The notes below the pieces were generated by a model. The model saw nothing but the letters and a program-made list of their open reading frames with translations, ran no database searches and was not told where the DNA came from. Made by a program: the position numbers and the translations under genes. Positions 42,006-53,866 of a stretch of DNA of 64,000 bases are shown here, in pieces (within the stretch, counting starts at the first letter, position 1; the number at the start of each line of letters is the position of its first letter). The DNA lies in the NCBI GenBank assembly GCA_018398575.1, contig JAGTXZ010000014.1:2232001-2296000 (forward strand), read 5' to 3'. Source of the stretch: Ampelomyces quisqualis. Its lineage: Eukaryota > Ascomycota > Dothideomycetes > Pleosporales > Phaeosphaeriaceae.

Positions 42006-44248
42006 ATGTCATTTTCTGCCGACAAGGTCTCCCACTTGAAGGGAGCCTTCTCTCAGAGGCGATTTTCGAGCTCAAAAGATCCCAGTGAGAGCGGTATGTG
42101 TTCCAATTTCATTTTTGTCGGTTGCATAGCACGTGTATGCATGTTCGCGAGCTTCAGCATGAACGCCAGGAATGGTGTCACATACACCAATACTGAAGGA
42201 TTGAGCCCACAAGGGCCTGGATCACTCGATCTCAAATCGCTCCTTAGATTGCGCATCACCTTCCTCCAGCGATCATCTACCCCTCCATCCCAGACGCTCT
42301 ACGCCCTACACCCAATAAGCACCCCCTATGTAAGAAAAGTCCGGACAGCTCTCTTGGATGTAGTGTGGCCAATCGCTTAGAAGTGTCGGAACATTTCTTT
42401 GGGGTGCAAGTACTGACATCAAAACGAAGAACTCGGCTCCAGCATCCACAGACGGTTCCGCTCCTCGCACGAAGGCCACAAGCCCCACGCCGGCCTTGAC
42501 GCCACCCGTGCCTCCACTGGGGTGGTGTGGACTAGCGAGGAGGCCTACAAGCACGGTTTCCTGGAGAACCCTGACGAATGGGCGAATTTGGGCCAAGGTG
42601 CACCTGAAGTCGACGACAGCATAGAGGGATGCTTTGAGAGACCAAAGGAGGTTGATATTAGTGCTCATGGACGAGAATATGGCCCGACAGCAGGGATCAG
42701 GCCGCTGAGAGAGGCGGTGGCGAAGCTATATAACGAGCATCACCGCAAGTGGAGGAAGAGCCAGTATACATGGGAGAATGTGTGCATTGTTCCTGGTGGA
42801 AGAGCGGGACTCATTCGGTACGAATTCATCGTCTCGAAATTACTTGGAAACTTGTTAATTTCGGGGTAGAATCGCAGCAGTCCTTGGAAACTGTTACTTG
42901 GGCTTCTTCATTCCTGGTACGTTCAGAGCATCATTCATGCTGGCCACACTGCACCAAACTAACACTAACAGACTACACGGCTTACAACGAGATGTTGTCG
43001 CTGTTCAAGAACATCGCCGCGATTCCTGTGCCGCTCGGCGAAGCAGATCAGTACCACATGTCCCCGGACAAGATCGCCGAGGAAATAGCTCGCGGTACCT
43101 CTGTCATCCTTACCTCTAACCCTCGCAATCCAACCGGGCAGGTACTAAGCCCCTGATACAAAGTGCTTGTTATGTCTTGAAGTCATGACTAGCTCAAAGT
43201 CTGAACTGCCTTGCGAGGGGCACTTCATACCTAGGCTAACACGGCTTTGAGAGTAACAAGCATACGTATAACTCTCTCCTTAAATGCAATCGCTAACATT
43301 TTTTAGTACGTTTTTTCCTTGTTTACTCCTAAAAACTGTACAGCAAGGTATGTACACACACTGCAAGAACATACGCTGACTTTGTATCGAATTCTATAGG
43401 GTTGTCACTAACCCGGGTACGTAATCTAGATGTTGTTTTGAACCTCGTTGCTAACAAATTGAAAGAACTTGCTCAAATACAGAACATCTGTCGTGATCGC
43501 GCTACGCTGATCATGGACGAGTTCTATTGCGGTTACAACTACACCTCAAACTGCGACGGAACCGTCATCTCGGCAGCTGAAAATGTGGAAGACGTGGATG
43601 AGGACGACGTACTGATCATCGATGGTCTCACTAAGCGCTTCCGACTTCCAGGATGGCGAGTTGCATGGGTCATCGGCCCCAAGGAATTCATCCGGGCCAT
43701 CGGGTCGTGCGGTTCCTATCTCGACGGAGGCTGCAACGTACCGTTCCAAGAAGCTGCCGTAGAGATGTTGTCTCCTCCGCGCGTCCGTAACGAAATGCGC
43801 GCTCTTCAGATGCACTTCCGCACCAAGCGTGACTACGTTATTGGCCGCCTACAAGAGATTGGCTTCAAGTTCCCGTACATGCCCAACTCGACCTTCTACC
43901 TCTGGCTCGACCTGTCTGGCCTTCCCGAGGGCATCAACGACGGACTGAACTTCTTCCAAGCCTGTCTTGAGGAGAAGGTCATTGTTGTGCCGGGCATCTT
44001 CTTCGACCTGAACCCTAGCAAGCGTAGGGATCTGTTCGACAGCCCTTGCCACCACTTCGTCAGGCTGAGTTATGGTCCGCGCATGGATGTGCTTGAGAAA
44101 GGTCTGGATCAGATCGCCAAGGTTGTGACCAGGTGAGTTCCACCTACCAACTTTAGGGTTGAAAAAAGGCTGACACATCAATAGGTACCGAGAGAATCCC
44201 CACAAGGCCAAGCAAGTGTCGGTCAGACCTCGTGGTGGACAGCACTAG
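42006..44248 (+). CDS. PLP-dependent class I/II aminotransferase
   Basis: Best model: exons 42006-42093, 42430-42817, 42870-42916, 42972-43141, 43307-43347, 43400-43416, 43466-44132 and 44185-44248, 493 aa. The fold type I core is clear: YGPTAGIRPLREAVAKLYN, VPGGRAGLIRIAAVLGNCY, SNPRNPTGQ (Asn and Pro near PLP), LIMDEFYCGYNY (Asp to the pyridine N), and the Schiff-base Lys in DGLTKRFRLPGWRVAW. Substrate class (aspartate, alanine or ACC-synthase-like) cannot be told. Two parts are uncertain: the 336-nt first intron, which is long for this genome, and the 41-nt exon at 43307-43347, needed to keep frame but adding about 13 residues between TGQ and RVVTNPEL. If that exon is wrong, the gene would be frameshifted. 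Confidence 0.82.
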
Positions 44249-44961
44249 ATGGAGCTTTGTGAAGAATACGGCTGTAGAAACAAACAAAGCAGGAATGCCG
44301 TACAGAAAACCAACACTTGACCTTCCACCTAGCTCGTGTCAAACTATGTTACATGGAGACTTGCACGTCCGCACCGCCTCGTGACCTCCAGCTACCAGAA
44401 TCGGCAGCAGAGCGCGTGACGACAAACAACAGCCTAAAGTAACCCCAAAGTCCATTCCCCAAAACCACGTGCAAAGACCAAGATATCCACTACCAAACAA
44501 CACAGCACCCACAAATCCTTACAAACCCCCCACCACACCACACTCTCTACCCCCAAGAACCCATTTTCTCTCCCCCCCACACACACGTCCCCATCTCAAC
44601 TCCAACGCCGTTCTTCATGTCCCTGCGCAACCTCGCACGAGCAAAACCCCAACGAGGCCAAAAAAAAACAGCACATGTTTTGCAATCCCAATCCTTGACT
44701 CAGTGTGTGTGTGTTTTTTTTCCTACGACGACACATAGCTACACTGCCGTTCTACTCGAATATTCCTTGGTTGTATTTTCAAGGCGTGACGGGCGGGAAC
44801 GGGGTGGGCGGGTGGATGTGCGTGATGGAGGTCCATGTTGTTTTGGCTTGTAGGGTATATGTATATTGTCGGCGGACGGGATGTTTTTTTCACGGTGGGG
44901 GTTGTTTGGAATAGACTAATGTGTAATTGTAAAGATATTCTTCGCCATGGGGGGGGGGGGT
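44249..44961. other. Convergent intergenic region
   Basis: About 710 bp, C-rich then with A/C-rich tracts (44460-44600) and a run of 12 G at 44950-44961 immediately after the DUF218-like stop. Overlapping short frames look random. Nothing recognised. Confidence 0.5.
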
Positions 44962-45975
44962 CTAGGGGACATGTTGGTCGTCGTCTGCGTGGTCGTCTTT
45001 TTCCCACGGTAATGTCCCCACTACGCGGCCTGTAACCAGCTCTTTGACAGAGTCTTCCAGGCCATGGGTTAATGCATCGACAACACTCCCATCCCATCCC
45101 CGTTGTCTCCTCTTTTGGCTCAATTTCTCCCCGACGCCCAGGGGGTCTTTTTTCCATAGGGTATATCCAGATGTTTCTTCCCCGTCCATGGTGCTCTGCA
45201 GCTCTGGACTCGACATGACGGGATCGATACCCTGGACGAGAATCCTGTTCTTGGGCCACTTGATCGCCGCGGCATGTAATTGCAAAACCCTCCTGGCCTT
45301 GAACGCATGGGTAATAAGTCTGACATGCCGCGGATATCTGCCCACTGTTTGTCTGAAGAGAAGGATGCTGAAGAGGAGATTCTGCAGAGAATCCGTGGCG
45401 TGTTGTTCGAGGAGGATCCGGCCCCGGGTAAACAGTGCGTGCGTTGTTCCGCCGCCATGGTGGCCCGATGAAAGTTCGTGGGCGAGGAGGGCGTGGTAGT
45501 AGGAGCGTGCTTCTGTCATGCTGGTCATGGCGGGTTTTGTGGCGCCGCCGCTGAGGATCAGGAGGTTCTTCTCTAGGTCGGTGTTGGCGGGGGATATCGT
45601 GAGGGCATGCAGACCGGCGGTCGCGTGGGCGAGGAATGTGGTGTGTTCGCCTGGTTTGCCTGTTTCTGGGTTTGCGTTTTGGAAGGGCGCGAGGATCCAG
45701 TTGGTTTGGTCGTGCGGGCTGTACAGGGGGAAGTCGTGGGCGTCGGCATCGGGGAGATAGATGGCGTGGCAGCAGACGATGATCAAGTCCTGGAAGCGCG
45801 AGTAGTCAGGCCGTGGGATCACGTGATCTGGGTGGTTGAAGTCTGGGTTGTTGGATGCTGCGTTGAGGGCGGGTTCAGGTTGGTGGTGGGCTGAGGCGGT
45901 GGCGTGGTTGGGGTTGGGTGGTAGGCGGCTGGATTTAGACTTTGGGAGGGCTGGGGGAGCCGTGGCCGAGGTCAT
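44962..45975 (-). CDS. DUF218-like (SanA/YdcF-type) protein
   Basis: Single exon, 337 aa, ATG 45975 (MTSATAPPALPKSKSS); the frame stays open upstream to 46518 but that part is random and crosses the likely promoter. After a Pro/His-rich N-terminus, the core starts FQDLIIVCCHAIYLPDAD. It includes LLILSGGATKPAMTSMTEARSYY-type sequence, where the SGG...T...SEA pattern is the DUF218 signature, and later HVRLITHAFKARRV and NRILVQGIDPV. In bacteria the family is linked to envelope processes, but its activity is unknown; eukaryotic members are uncharacterised. Divergent from the chitin synthase gene, 913 bp apart. Confidence 0.8.
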   Translation of the reverse strand: MTSATAPPALPKSKSSRLPPNPNHATASAHHQPEPALNAASNNPDFNHPDHVIPRPDYSRFQDLIIVCCHAIYLPDADAHDFPLYSPHDQTNWILAPFQNANPETGKPGEHTTFLAHATAGLHALTISPANTDLEKNLLILSGGATKPAMTSMTEARSYYHALLAHELSSGHHGGGTTHALFTRGRILLEQHATDSLQNLLFSILLFRQTVGRYPRHVRLITHAFKARRVLQLHAAAIKWPKNRILVQGIDPVMSSPELQSTMDGEETSGYTLWKKDPLGVGEKLSQKRRQRGWDGSVVDALTHGLEDSVKELVTGRVVGTLPWEKDDHADDDQHVP

Positions 45976-46888
45976 GGCAAGTATGTACTTGTGAATATGC
46001 GCACAGGATAGGAGTTTGAATGTCTCGCATTTGTCACACTGGGGTCGAATCCATGAGGCTATGACGTGCCAGCGACAGCTCCCCGCATTGTTGGACCAGG
46101 CTCGCTCTGCCTTCAACAAAACCATGCAAGCCTCGACTGGACTGACACGCAACGTTGCGATAGTGCTACATACATGCTTGGAGAAGACTGCTCGGACGGT
46201 ACGAAGTAGTAGTGTGTCCGTGTGAAAGGGCCCACCAATGTTTCGAGCAAGCTCGGGCCATGTCTCCCACGTTGTGCAAGCGTGCCATATGGCAAACACG
46301 GGCAAGACAGCTGCCGTCTTGTGCTGTAGTGCACGTTTCCCCCGTTTCACCGCGCACTGTGGGGGCATCTGTCTGCGGGACTGTGTCTGCACAGGAATAG
46401 TTGCTTCCAAGTTCGAGTAGAGAGCGGGTCCGAACACGGCCGACTGCAGTGCAACCCTGTTCGGGAGGGAGGGCCTATTATCACAGCAGGGGGAGATTCC
46501 AGAAGCCCAGACAAGCACAGTGCTGTGCTAAATATAACCTGTTTGCCAGCGAACTCGAAGGCCATTCTTCCAGGGCTGGTGGCAGGTGGGCAGCTGAAGA
46601 AGGCCGCCCGTGAAACGCATGCCTCGCCTCGCGTCCAGCCAACCAGCAGCATTCCTCCGTTTCAGCGGCCCCCCCCCATCCACGTCCACCCCATCGGGCT
46701 AGCGCCGAGACCCCTGCGACAAGCTGAAGAGGGCCGTCTCAGAGACCTGTTGTGCCCAGGTGCCCTTTTCCGCCGCTGCCCCCATCCCCCAACACCACCA
46801 CCACCTTCACCACCACCACCCTTCACCCCCCCCCCGCCCCCCCTCGAGACCCGCCATCGCGCGTGCCAGCCCCGGACAGCTGCACAGG
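45976..46888. other. Divergent promoter region, DUF218-like and chitin synthase
   Basis: About 910 bp. The last 230 bp before the chitin synthase ATG is an extreme C-rich/CCA-rich leader (46660-46860), typical of strong fungal promoters or 5' UTRs. No gene supported. Confidence 0.6.
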
Positions 46889-49855
46889 ATGGCCTACAAC
46901 AACCAGGCCTACGGCGAGCCGCACACGGGCGTACGTGCCCCTGACGCCGACGACGCCGACTGAGGGCGGCACCCGCCATACTGACAAGCCGCAGTACGAC
47001 CGCCGGCAGGACGAGGACGAGGTCGGCCGCTCGCTCCTGCACGAGAACCCGACGGGCGCCCTCCAGGACCCCTTCTACGGCCAGCCCGAGCAGCACCGCC
47101 CGCACTCGTCCTACAGCCTGTCCGAGACGTATGCCACCGACAGGCCCACGCAGTACCCGGCACAGGCCCACGACGGCTCCGACGTCTACTCGGCCACGGG
47201 CGGCTACGACCCCGCCGCCGACTTTGGCGCCCCCCAGCGCGTCCCCTCGCCGTACGCGCGGAGCGAGACCAGCTCGACGGCCGCGTGGCGAGAGCGGCAG
47301 CAGCCGGGCGGCGCCGTTGCTGCCGCCGGCGGCCTCAAGCGCGGCATGACGCGCAAGGTCAAGCTCGTGCAGGGCTCCGTCCTCAGCGCCGACTACCCCG
47401 TGCCCAGCGCCATCCAGAACGCCATCCAGGCCAAGTACCGCAACGACCTCGAGAGCGGCAGCGAGGAGTTCACCCACATGCGCTGTACGTCCTGGCCCGT
47501 GTGCCGCTGCACGAAACGCCTCACTGACCGCTGCCAGACACGGCTGCGACATGCGACCCCAACGACTTCACCCTGAAGAACGGCTACAACCTGCGCCCGG
47601 CCATGTACAACCGCCACACGGAGCTGCTCATCGCCATCACCTACTACAACGAAGACAAGGTCCTGACCGCCCGCACCCTGCACGGCGTCATGCAGAACAT
47701 CCGCGACATTGTCAATCTGAAAAAGTCCGAGTTCTGGAACAAGGGCGGCCCGGCTTGGCAGAAGATTGTCGTGTGCCTGGTCTTCGACGGTATCGACCCC
47801 TGCGACAAGGGCACCCTCGACCTGCTCGCCACCGTGGGCATCTACCAGGATGGTGTCATGAAGCGCGACATCGACGGCAAGGAGACTGTGGCTCACATTG
47901 TAAGTCTGCATCCGCCCACACGATGACTTGCCATCTCACAGCATCTAGTTCGAGTACACTACACAGCTTTCCGTCACGCCCAACCAGCAGCTGATTCGCC
48001 CCCACGATGACAGCGCAAGCACACTCCCCCCGGTCCAGATGATGTTCTGCCTGAAGCAGAAGAACAGCAAGAAGATCAACTCCCACAGGTGGCTCTTCAC
48101 CGCCATCGGACGCATTCTCAACCCCGAGGTCTGCATTCTGCTCGATGCCGGTACCAAGCCTGGCCCCAAGTCGCTCCTTGCGCTTTGGGAGGGTTTCTAC
48201 AACGACAAGGATCTTGGAGGCGCCTGTGGTGAAATCCATGCCATGTTGGGTCAGTATCCCCGGCTGTTGCCTAGCTCAATCTCGCTAACATCCGACAGGC
48301 AAGGGCTGGAAGAACCTCTTGAACCCGCTCGTGGCTGCGCAGAACTTCGAGTACAAGATTAGTAACATTCTCGACAAGCCGCTTGAATCGTCGTTTGGTT
48401 ACGTCTCGGTGTTGCCCGGTGCTTTCTCCGCCTACCGGTACCGTGCCATCATGGGCCGCCCACTCGAGCAGTACTTCCACGGTGATCACACTCTCGCCAA
48501 GATCCTTGGAAAGAAGGGTATCGAGGGCATGAACATTTTCAAGAAGAACATGTTCTTGGCCGAGGATCGTATCCTTTGTTTCGAACTCGTCGCCAAAGCT
48601 GGTTCCAAGTGGCATCTTACCTACATCAAGGCCTCCAAGGGTGAGACCGATGTGCCTGAAGGTGCTGCCGAATTCATTGGTCAGCGTCGTCGATGGCTCA
48701 ACGGCTCCTTCGCTGCCGGCATCTACTCCCTGCTCCACTTTGGTCGCATGTACAAGAGTGGACACAACCTTATTCGCATGTTCTTCTTCCACATCCAGCT
48801 CATCTACAACATGTGTCAAACCATCCTCGCTTGGTTCTCTCTGGCTTCCTTCTGGCTTACTACCGTCGTTATTATGGATCTTGTCGGCACACCAACCGCA
48901 ACGAAGAAAGCTTGGCCTTTTGGCGATTCCGTCACCCCTGTCTTCAACACCATCCTGCAGTATCTATACCTGGCCTTCCTTGGATTGCAATTCATTTTGG
49001 CGTTTGGTAACAGACCAAAGGGTTCCAAGTGGTCTTACCTGATCTCCTTCATAGTCTTCGGCCTGATCCAGCTCTACATTGTCATTCTGTCCATTTACCT
49101 CGTCGTTCAGGCCTTCACAAGTCCAACATCGCAGAAACTCGATACATCCTCTGCAGCGGCATTTGCAGATTCCTTCTTCAAATCCGACGGCGTGGGTATC
49201 ATCATCATTGCGCTTGCGGCTACTTTCGGTCTCTACTACGTCGCCTCCTTCCTTTACATGGACCCGTGGCACATGTTCACTTCGTTCCCTCAGTATCTCC
49301 TGATCATGTCCTCGTATGTCAACATCCTCAACGTCTACGCCTTCTCCAACTGGCACGATGTTTCTTGGGGTACCAAGGGTTCCGACAAGGCCGATGCCCT
49401 GCCCTCAGCCAAGACGGAGAAGGGCGCCGACGGTAAACACAACATTATTGAAGAGCCTGATCTGCCACAATCCGATATCGATAGCCAATTTGAGGCTACC
49501 GTCAAGCGTGCTCTCGCACCCTATGTCCCTCCGGTCGAGGGCAACGAGAAGACCTTGGAAGACTCGTACAAGTCTTTCCGTACGCATTTGTGTACAGCCT
49601 GGATCGGTTCAAATGCTACTCTTGGTGTGGTCATCACGCAGGAAAACTTTGACCGCTTCGGTTTCTCGGTACGTCTGGTCAATTCTGCTGTCATGATGAC
49701 ATACTAATCAATCACAGTCAAACGCCTCCAGCCGAACCATGCACTTCTTCCAGGCCCTCCTGTGGGCCACCGCCGCCCTCGCTCTTGTCCGCTTCCTCGG
49801 ATGTCTGTGGTTCTTGGGCCGCACTGGTCTCTTCTTCTGCGTTCGTAAGCGCTAA
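46889..49855 (+). CDS. Chitin synthase, class III (ChsB-like)
   Basis: Six exons: 46889-46930, 46995-47484, 47538-47899, 47949-48249, 48299-49668 and 49718-49855, total 900 aa. The N-terminus MAYNNQAYGEPHTG plus YDRRQDEDEVGRSLLHENPT, and the block KVKLVQGSVLSADYPVPSAI, fit class III. The GT2 catalytic region contains ITYYNEDKVLTARTLHG, LLDAGTKPG, FLAEDR (about 486) and the signature QRRRWLNG (526-533). Five or more hydrophobic helices follow, with the short tail ending WFLGRTGLFFCVRKR. It polymerises UDP-GlcNAc into chitin at the plasma membrane and feeds hyphal tip walls; class III enzymes are important for filamentous growth. The first two exons are strikingly GC-rich compared with the rest. 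Confidence 0.95.
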
Positions 49856-51713
49856 AACAGTGGTTACCTTGCTTCATCTATGTTTGTTTTGGCGTTTTGG
49901 ATGTCATGGACTCCAGCAGGCTGGTGCTGCAAACAAAAAACCCCGGGCAATTATAACAACAACGGCCGAATGGAGGATGAAAATCTGTATCACACTTTGT
50001 TTGCATCTACAACAACCTGGTTTGGCACAGATACCGAGGATCAATTTGTTCACGGAGAGGCACAATCTCTCGGTTCAATCTCGTTCATGATTGGATGGAT
50101 CCACCTAGTGGAAATCTTTTGTGCTGGATAATTGTTTTGTAGTCGATTTTTTAGATTGAATACCACAGACTTGAGATTAATGCCTTTGGTCTTGTTTCGT
50201 CTACCCATACCCTTTTCTCCTCCTCCTCCTCCTCCTCCTTTCTTCCAGCTTTGTATCCTCCACACACCCCACCTCCCAACCAAACACCCGCCAAAAAACA
50301 AAACTTTCCCCACAGCACACAGCACCATCACAAACCCTCCTGCAGGTTTACCAGTCCAAGCGCCATCTCTACATCTCCCCGTCTGCGTACATACGTACAT
50401 GGTTTGAAACCCCCCCCCCCGGGTCACCCCATCGAGTCCAGGAGCGAGTATTTGCAAATCCCTGCAACCCAGACTAAGACATGGATATCCTACTCCTACA
50501 CCTCCACCTCCTAGTGTCGGAGAGAAAGGGGGGGGGGAGCAAGTAAGCCGTCCCAAGCCCAAGCGATAAACCCTAGTATTCATCTGCTTTTCACGCACAA
50601 GGACACCGTACTCGCTTCCCTATCCCCTCGGTTTCGTGTCTTGGGATGCAGCGCGGGGGGGTTTATTATTATTCTTCTTCTTCTCCTCCTTCTCCTCCTT
50701 CTCCTCCTTCTCCTCCTTCTCCTTCTCCTTCTCCTCCTTCTTCTCCTCCTTCTCCTCCTCCTTCTTCTTCTTCGCCGATGAGTACGGCTCTAGCATCACT
50801 GCCCGGAAAAAGATACCGTTGATTGTTCGCGACATGTTGGATTCGAGGGTGTGCTGCGTGGGTGTTTGTGGGGTTGGATGGCGAGGGAGTTTGCAACATG
50901 CGATTCACGTGTTGGGGTTGTGGTGCGGCGTTGGGGCGCGAGGCAGGTATTTGTGGCGCCCGTCTTGTAGTCGACTCTTGTATCAGCATGGTGCTGCAGT
51001 CTTGTGACACGCGCCTGTCAAGTGTGCCAAAGTACACTTTCGGTGAGGTGAATAGCTCTGGGTCAAATAGTCCTTGACGGTCCAAGAATATATTGTAGCG
51101 GGTCTATTATAGACATGGGTGACGATCCTAGCGTGGTGAAGAGCATACCTAGAAATGGAATTGCTCAATCTTCACCATTAAACTATTCAGAAGGTGAAAA
51201 GTGGTGGCAAAAGCCTCGGTTCCGAGCCAAGTATATTCTTCTAGCTAACGCCATGTTCAGCGCATGGTGCAATGCTCAAGAGCACCGGTATGCTCTCGAT
51301 GCTTCGCTTCCTTCCCAGCAACCAAAGATGCACGTGTCCACGTCATCTTACAACAATTGGACAGACCTCAGACCCATGCAGCCAAGCAAGGGGGAATCAA
51401 TGTTGAAGAGCTCAGAGTCCCATGGGGTTTAAAGCCAAAATATCCAGCAGCGAGTTGCAGAACGCCATACTGTACGTTGATGCCATGTGGTATGAAGAGG
51501 AGGGTGGGAAACACTTCCAAACCCCACAAGTCGTAAATTAAGTTTTTGGTGCTTTCGTAAAGTGAAATGGCGTTCGTGTCTTAAACAAGAACGCCTGGTA
51601 TCAATCGCACAATCGGAACGCAAAATGCTCGCCTACAGTGATAAAGACAGATATCCAGGGAGGAGAAAAAGGAAGCCGCCCCTAAACAAGAAAACCGAGC
51701 ACCGAGGAGGATC
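49856..51713. other. Long convergent intergenic region
   Basis: About 1.9 kb between the chitin synthase and Barentsz 3' ends. It contains CTCCTC tracts near 50217-50245, several G-runs of up to 10 or 11 (50410, 50530, 50655) and a large CTT/CTC microsatellite (50662-50774). An ATG frame at 51115-51432 (105 aa) has no recognisable features and was not called. No gene supported. Confidence 0.5.
50662..50774 (+). repeat. CTT/CTC (TTCTCC) microsatellite
   Basis: About 110 bp of almost pure pyrimidine trinucleotide repeat mixing CTT and CTC. Read on the minus strand it gives Glu/Gly/Lys runs and long false ORFs. Confidence 0.95.
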
Positions 51714-53866
51714 CTACTGCGCCGGGTAATAGCCTGCCGGCTGCATCTGTTGAGGATAATAGTAGGCACCATCCGGACCAGGCGTCATCATACCCCCCAT
51801 GCCAGGGACAGCATAACTCGGCGGAGCATAGCCCTCCATTGGCGGTGGTTGATAAAGCTGGTTAGAATCCACGTAGAAGGTCATGCCGTTCTGTTCGTAT
51901 GCTACCATGTTCGGGTGGGTAGCTGCTGGTGGAGGTGCAGTGACAGCAGGGGCAGCTACAGGCATAACATAACCAGGTTGTTGTGCACCCGGGACGAACA
52001 TAGGCACCATACCGGCAGGGGCGATATACTGAGGCTGCGCACCAGCAGGAGGGTAGTAGTAGCCTTGCGGCACGAAGGCTTGAGGCTGGAACCCAGCTTG
52101 TTGGTAAGGTTGAAAAGCGGGTGCGTGGATTGCGCGCTCGGGTATGTTGGAGAGTGGGGTACCAGTGGAGACTTGGCTTGGGTAAGACAATTGTCGACCA
52201 TGTTGATAGAATGGCTGGGCTTCGGGGCCAGCAGCAGCGCCACTCATGTGCGCAGGCACCTGTTGATGAAACGGCTGCTGCTCCTGTTGCTGCGGGGGGT
52301 TGAAAGACATGGAAGCGGGTGACTCGATGCCCGCAACAGATACAGTCTTCTGAGGACGAGGCTGGTGCATTGTAAGCTGGCCCTGCCAGTTCTCACGGTA
52401 GGCCGGCTTTTGTGGGAGCGGGTATGCGTGAGGACCGGCGACGGTCATGTTGGTGGGCGACACGATGGATGGTGCGTTAGACATCCTGGGGCCGCCAGGC
52501 GGTAGTCGTACTACAGGCCGCGAGGGATCGACAAAGCCGCCGTTGCGGGACATGATAGAGCCTGCAGGGGAGACGAGAGTGTCACGGCCCATCTCACGTG
52601 CCATGGATGAGCGTCTACTCATGGCCACGCTGGGAGAGTAGACGCTGCCACCGTAAGCACTCGTGCGCCTGCTCGAGAACCCAGCCCCAGCGCCGAAAGA
52701 GCCGAAGCGGCCGCGGCCGCGACCGAAGCCTTGCTGATTGGGCCGCAGTGCCCGTGGAATGAATATGAAGGATCGCTCTGGCGTGGGAAATATGTAGCGC
52801 GCAGCGGCTGGTGGCAGTGAGACACGGACGGGCTTGTCGCGGCGGAGCGGAGGTCGGTGGTTTGGCAGGCGAGTGTGTTGCTTGATAGGCACATTCTGGA
52901 AGAGTATGGGCGCCTTCATGTGTGGAAGGTACACGCGGACGAGGGCGTTGTGTGTGTGCACGGTGGTGGAGAAGTTGCGAGCCGGGGGCGGCTTCGGGGT
53001 AGGTGCCATCTGTGCTCTTGCTGCATGCTGATGGGAATGTGGAGCGTGATGCATGGGAGCATGAGGGGGCTGCACTGGTTGGGCCGGGCCTCCGGGCACG
53101 TTCAGCGTCTCATGCAAGTCGTGCTGCCATGGTGAATCAGTGGCTTCGGTTGGAGGCGGTCGCATGCTGAGGGAATGTCAGTATGCCAGCCGGGCGAAGG
53201 GCGACGATAAGGATGAACGCACTGTGCAGGGGAGAACGGCCCGCCCACGGCTCCCCCCCTTCCTCGACCACGCATACTCGCACCCCGCAAGCCGTTCTGT
53301 GCGGGCGCCGACCGCTGGTCGTGCATGAAGAAGGCCCCGCGGTTGGGGATGAAGGCGGGATCAGCATCCCGCTTCTTCTTGTACTCTTCATGCTCCCTGC
53401 GCCGGCGCTCGCCCAACGTCTGCTGCCGCCCGGCAGCTCCCGCAGCAGGTGCCGGGCCGGTTGCCAGGGACCCCGTGGCAAAGTCGACGGCTTCGGCGTC
53501 CTTGGCTCCGTCTGCAATCTCCAGCCCGCCCAGCATCCTCTCCGTGTCCTGGAGCGCAGTGAAGGCAGCGTCGGAGCGGGCAATGGGCGGGGATGGTTGT
53601 CGCCGGCTCGTGACGCCGGCGCGCGGTTTTGCATCCTGCGGGCCGGCTGCTTTTCTCTTCGCCTTTCCATCGGCGAGCGACGGGGCACTGTCGACTTCGC
53701 TGAGGTCGCTGTTGTCGGCGTCGCCATTCTCGTCAACGTCGCTCAGGACGGATACGTCGCTCTGAGAGTCGTCCGCGGCCTCCGTGGCCGCCGACTTGTT
53801 CTCATCCTCGTCGTCGAGCCGGCGGCGGCGCGCAATGTTGTTCGTCCTCTTGCGCACGGGAGCCAT
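51714..53866 (-). CDS. Barentsz/CASC3 (Btz) domain protein of the exon junction complex
   Basis: Exons (minus) 53866-53223 and 53166-51714 give 698 aa; the 56-nt intron joins SPA-H-MRPPPTEA in frame. ATG 53866 (MAPVRKRTNNIARRRR). The Btz (SELOR) core is at about residues 150-190: a charged helix LGERRRREHEEYKKKRDADP followed by FIPNRGAFFMHDQR, the motif that wraps around eIF4AIII in CASC3/MLN51. The rest is disordered: Arg/Gly stretches, then a Pro/Gln/Tyr-rich C-terminal 350 residues with YYPPAGAQ- and YYYPQQMQ-type runs. By family knowledge it binds eIF4AIII and RNA and affects mRNA localisation, splicing-linked quality control and translation. It is absent from budding yeast but plausible in intron-rich fungi. 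Confidence 0.85.

Noticed and set aside
44950..44961. Run of 12 G
   Set aside because: Homopolymer tract next to a stop codon; may be a sequencing-prone tract, no function inferred.
46662..47552. 296-aa frame on the minus strand
   Set aside because: Overlaps the GC-rich first exons of chitin synthase, which has strong family matches; the minus translation is Arg/Ala/Val-biased.
50669..51085. Glu/Gly-rich minus-strand frame
   Set aside because: Produced by the CTT/CTC microsatellite.
51115..51432. 105-aa plus-strand frame with an ATG
   Set aside because: Fair composition but no similarity I can recognise and no supporting signals; a transcript would be needed.
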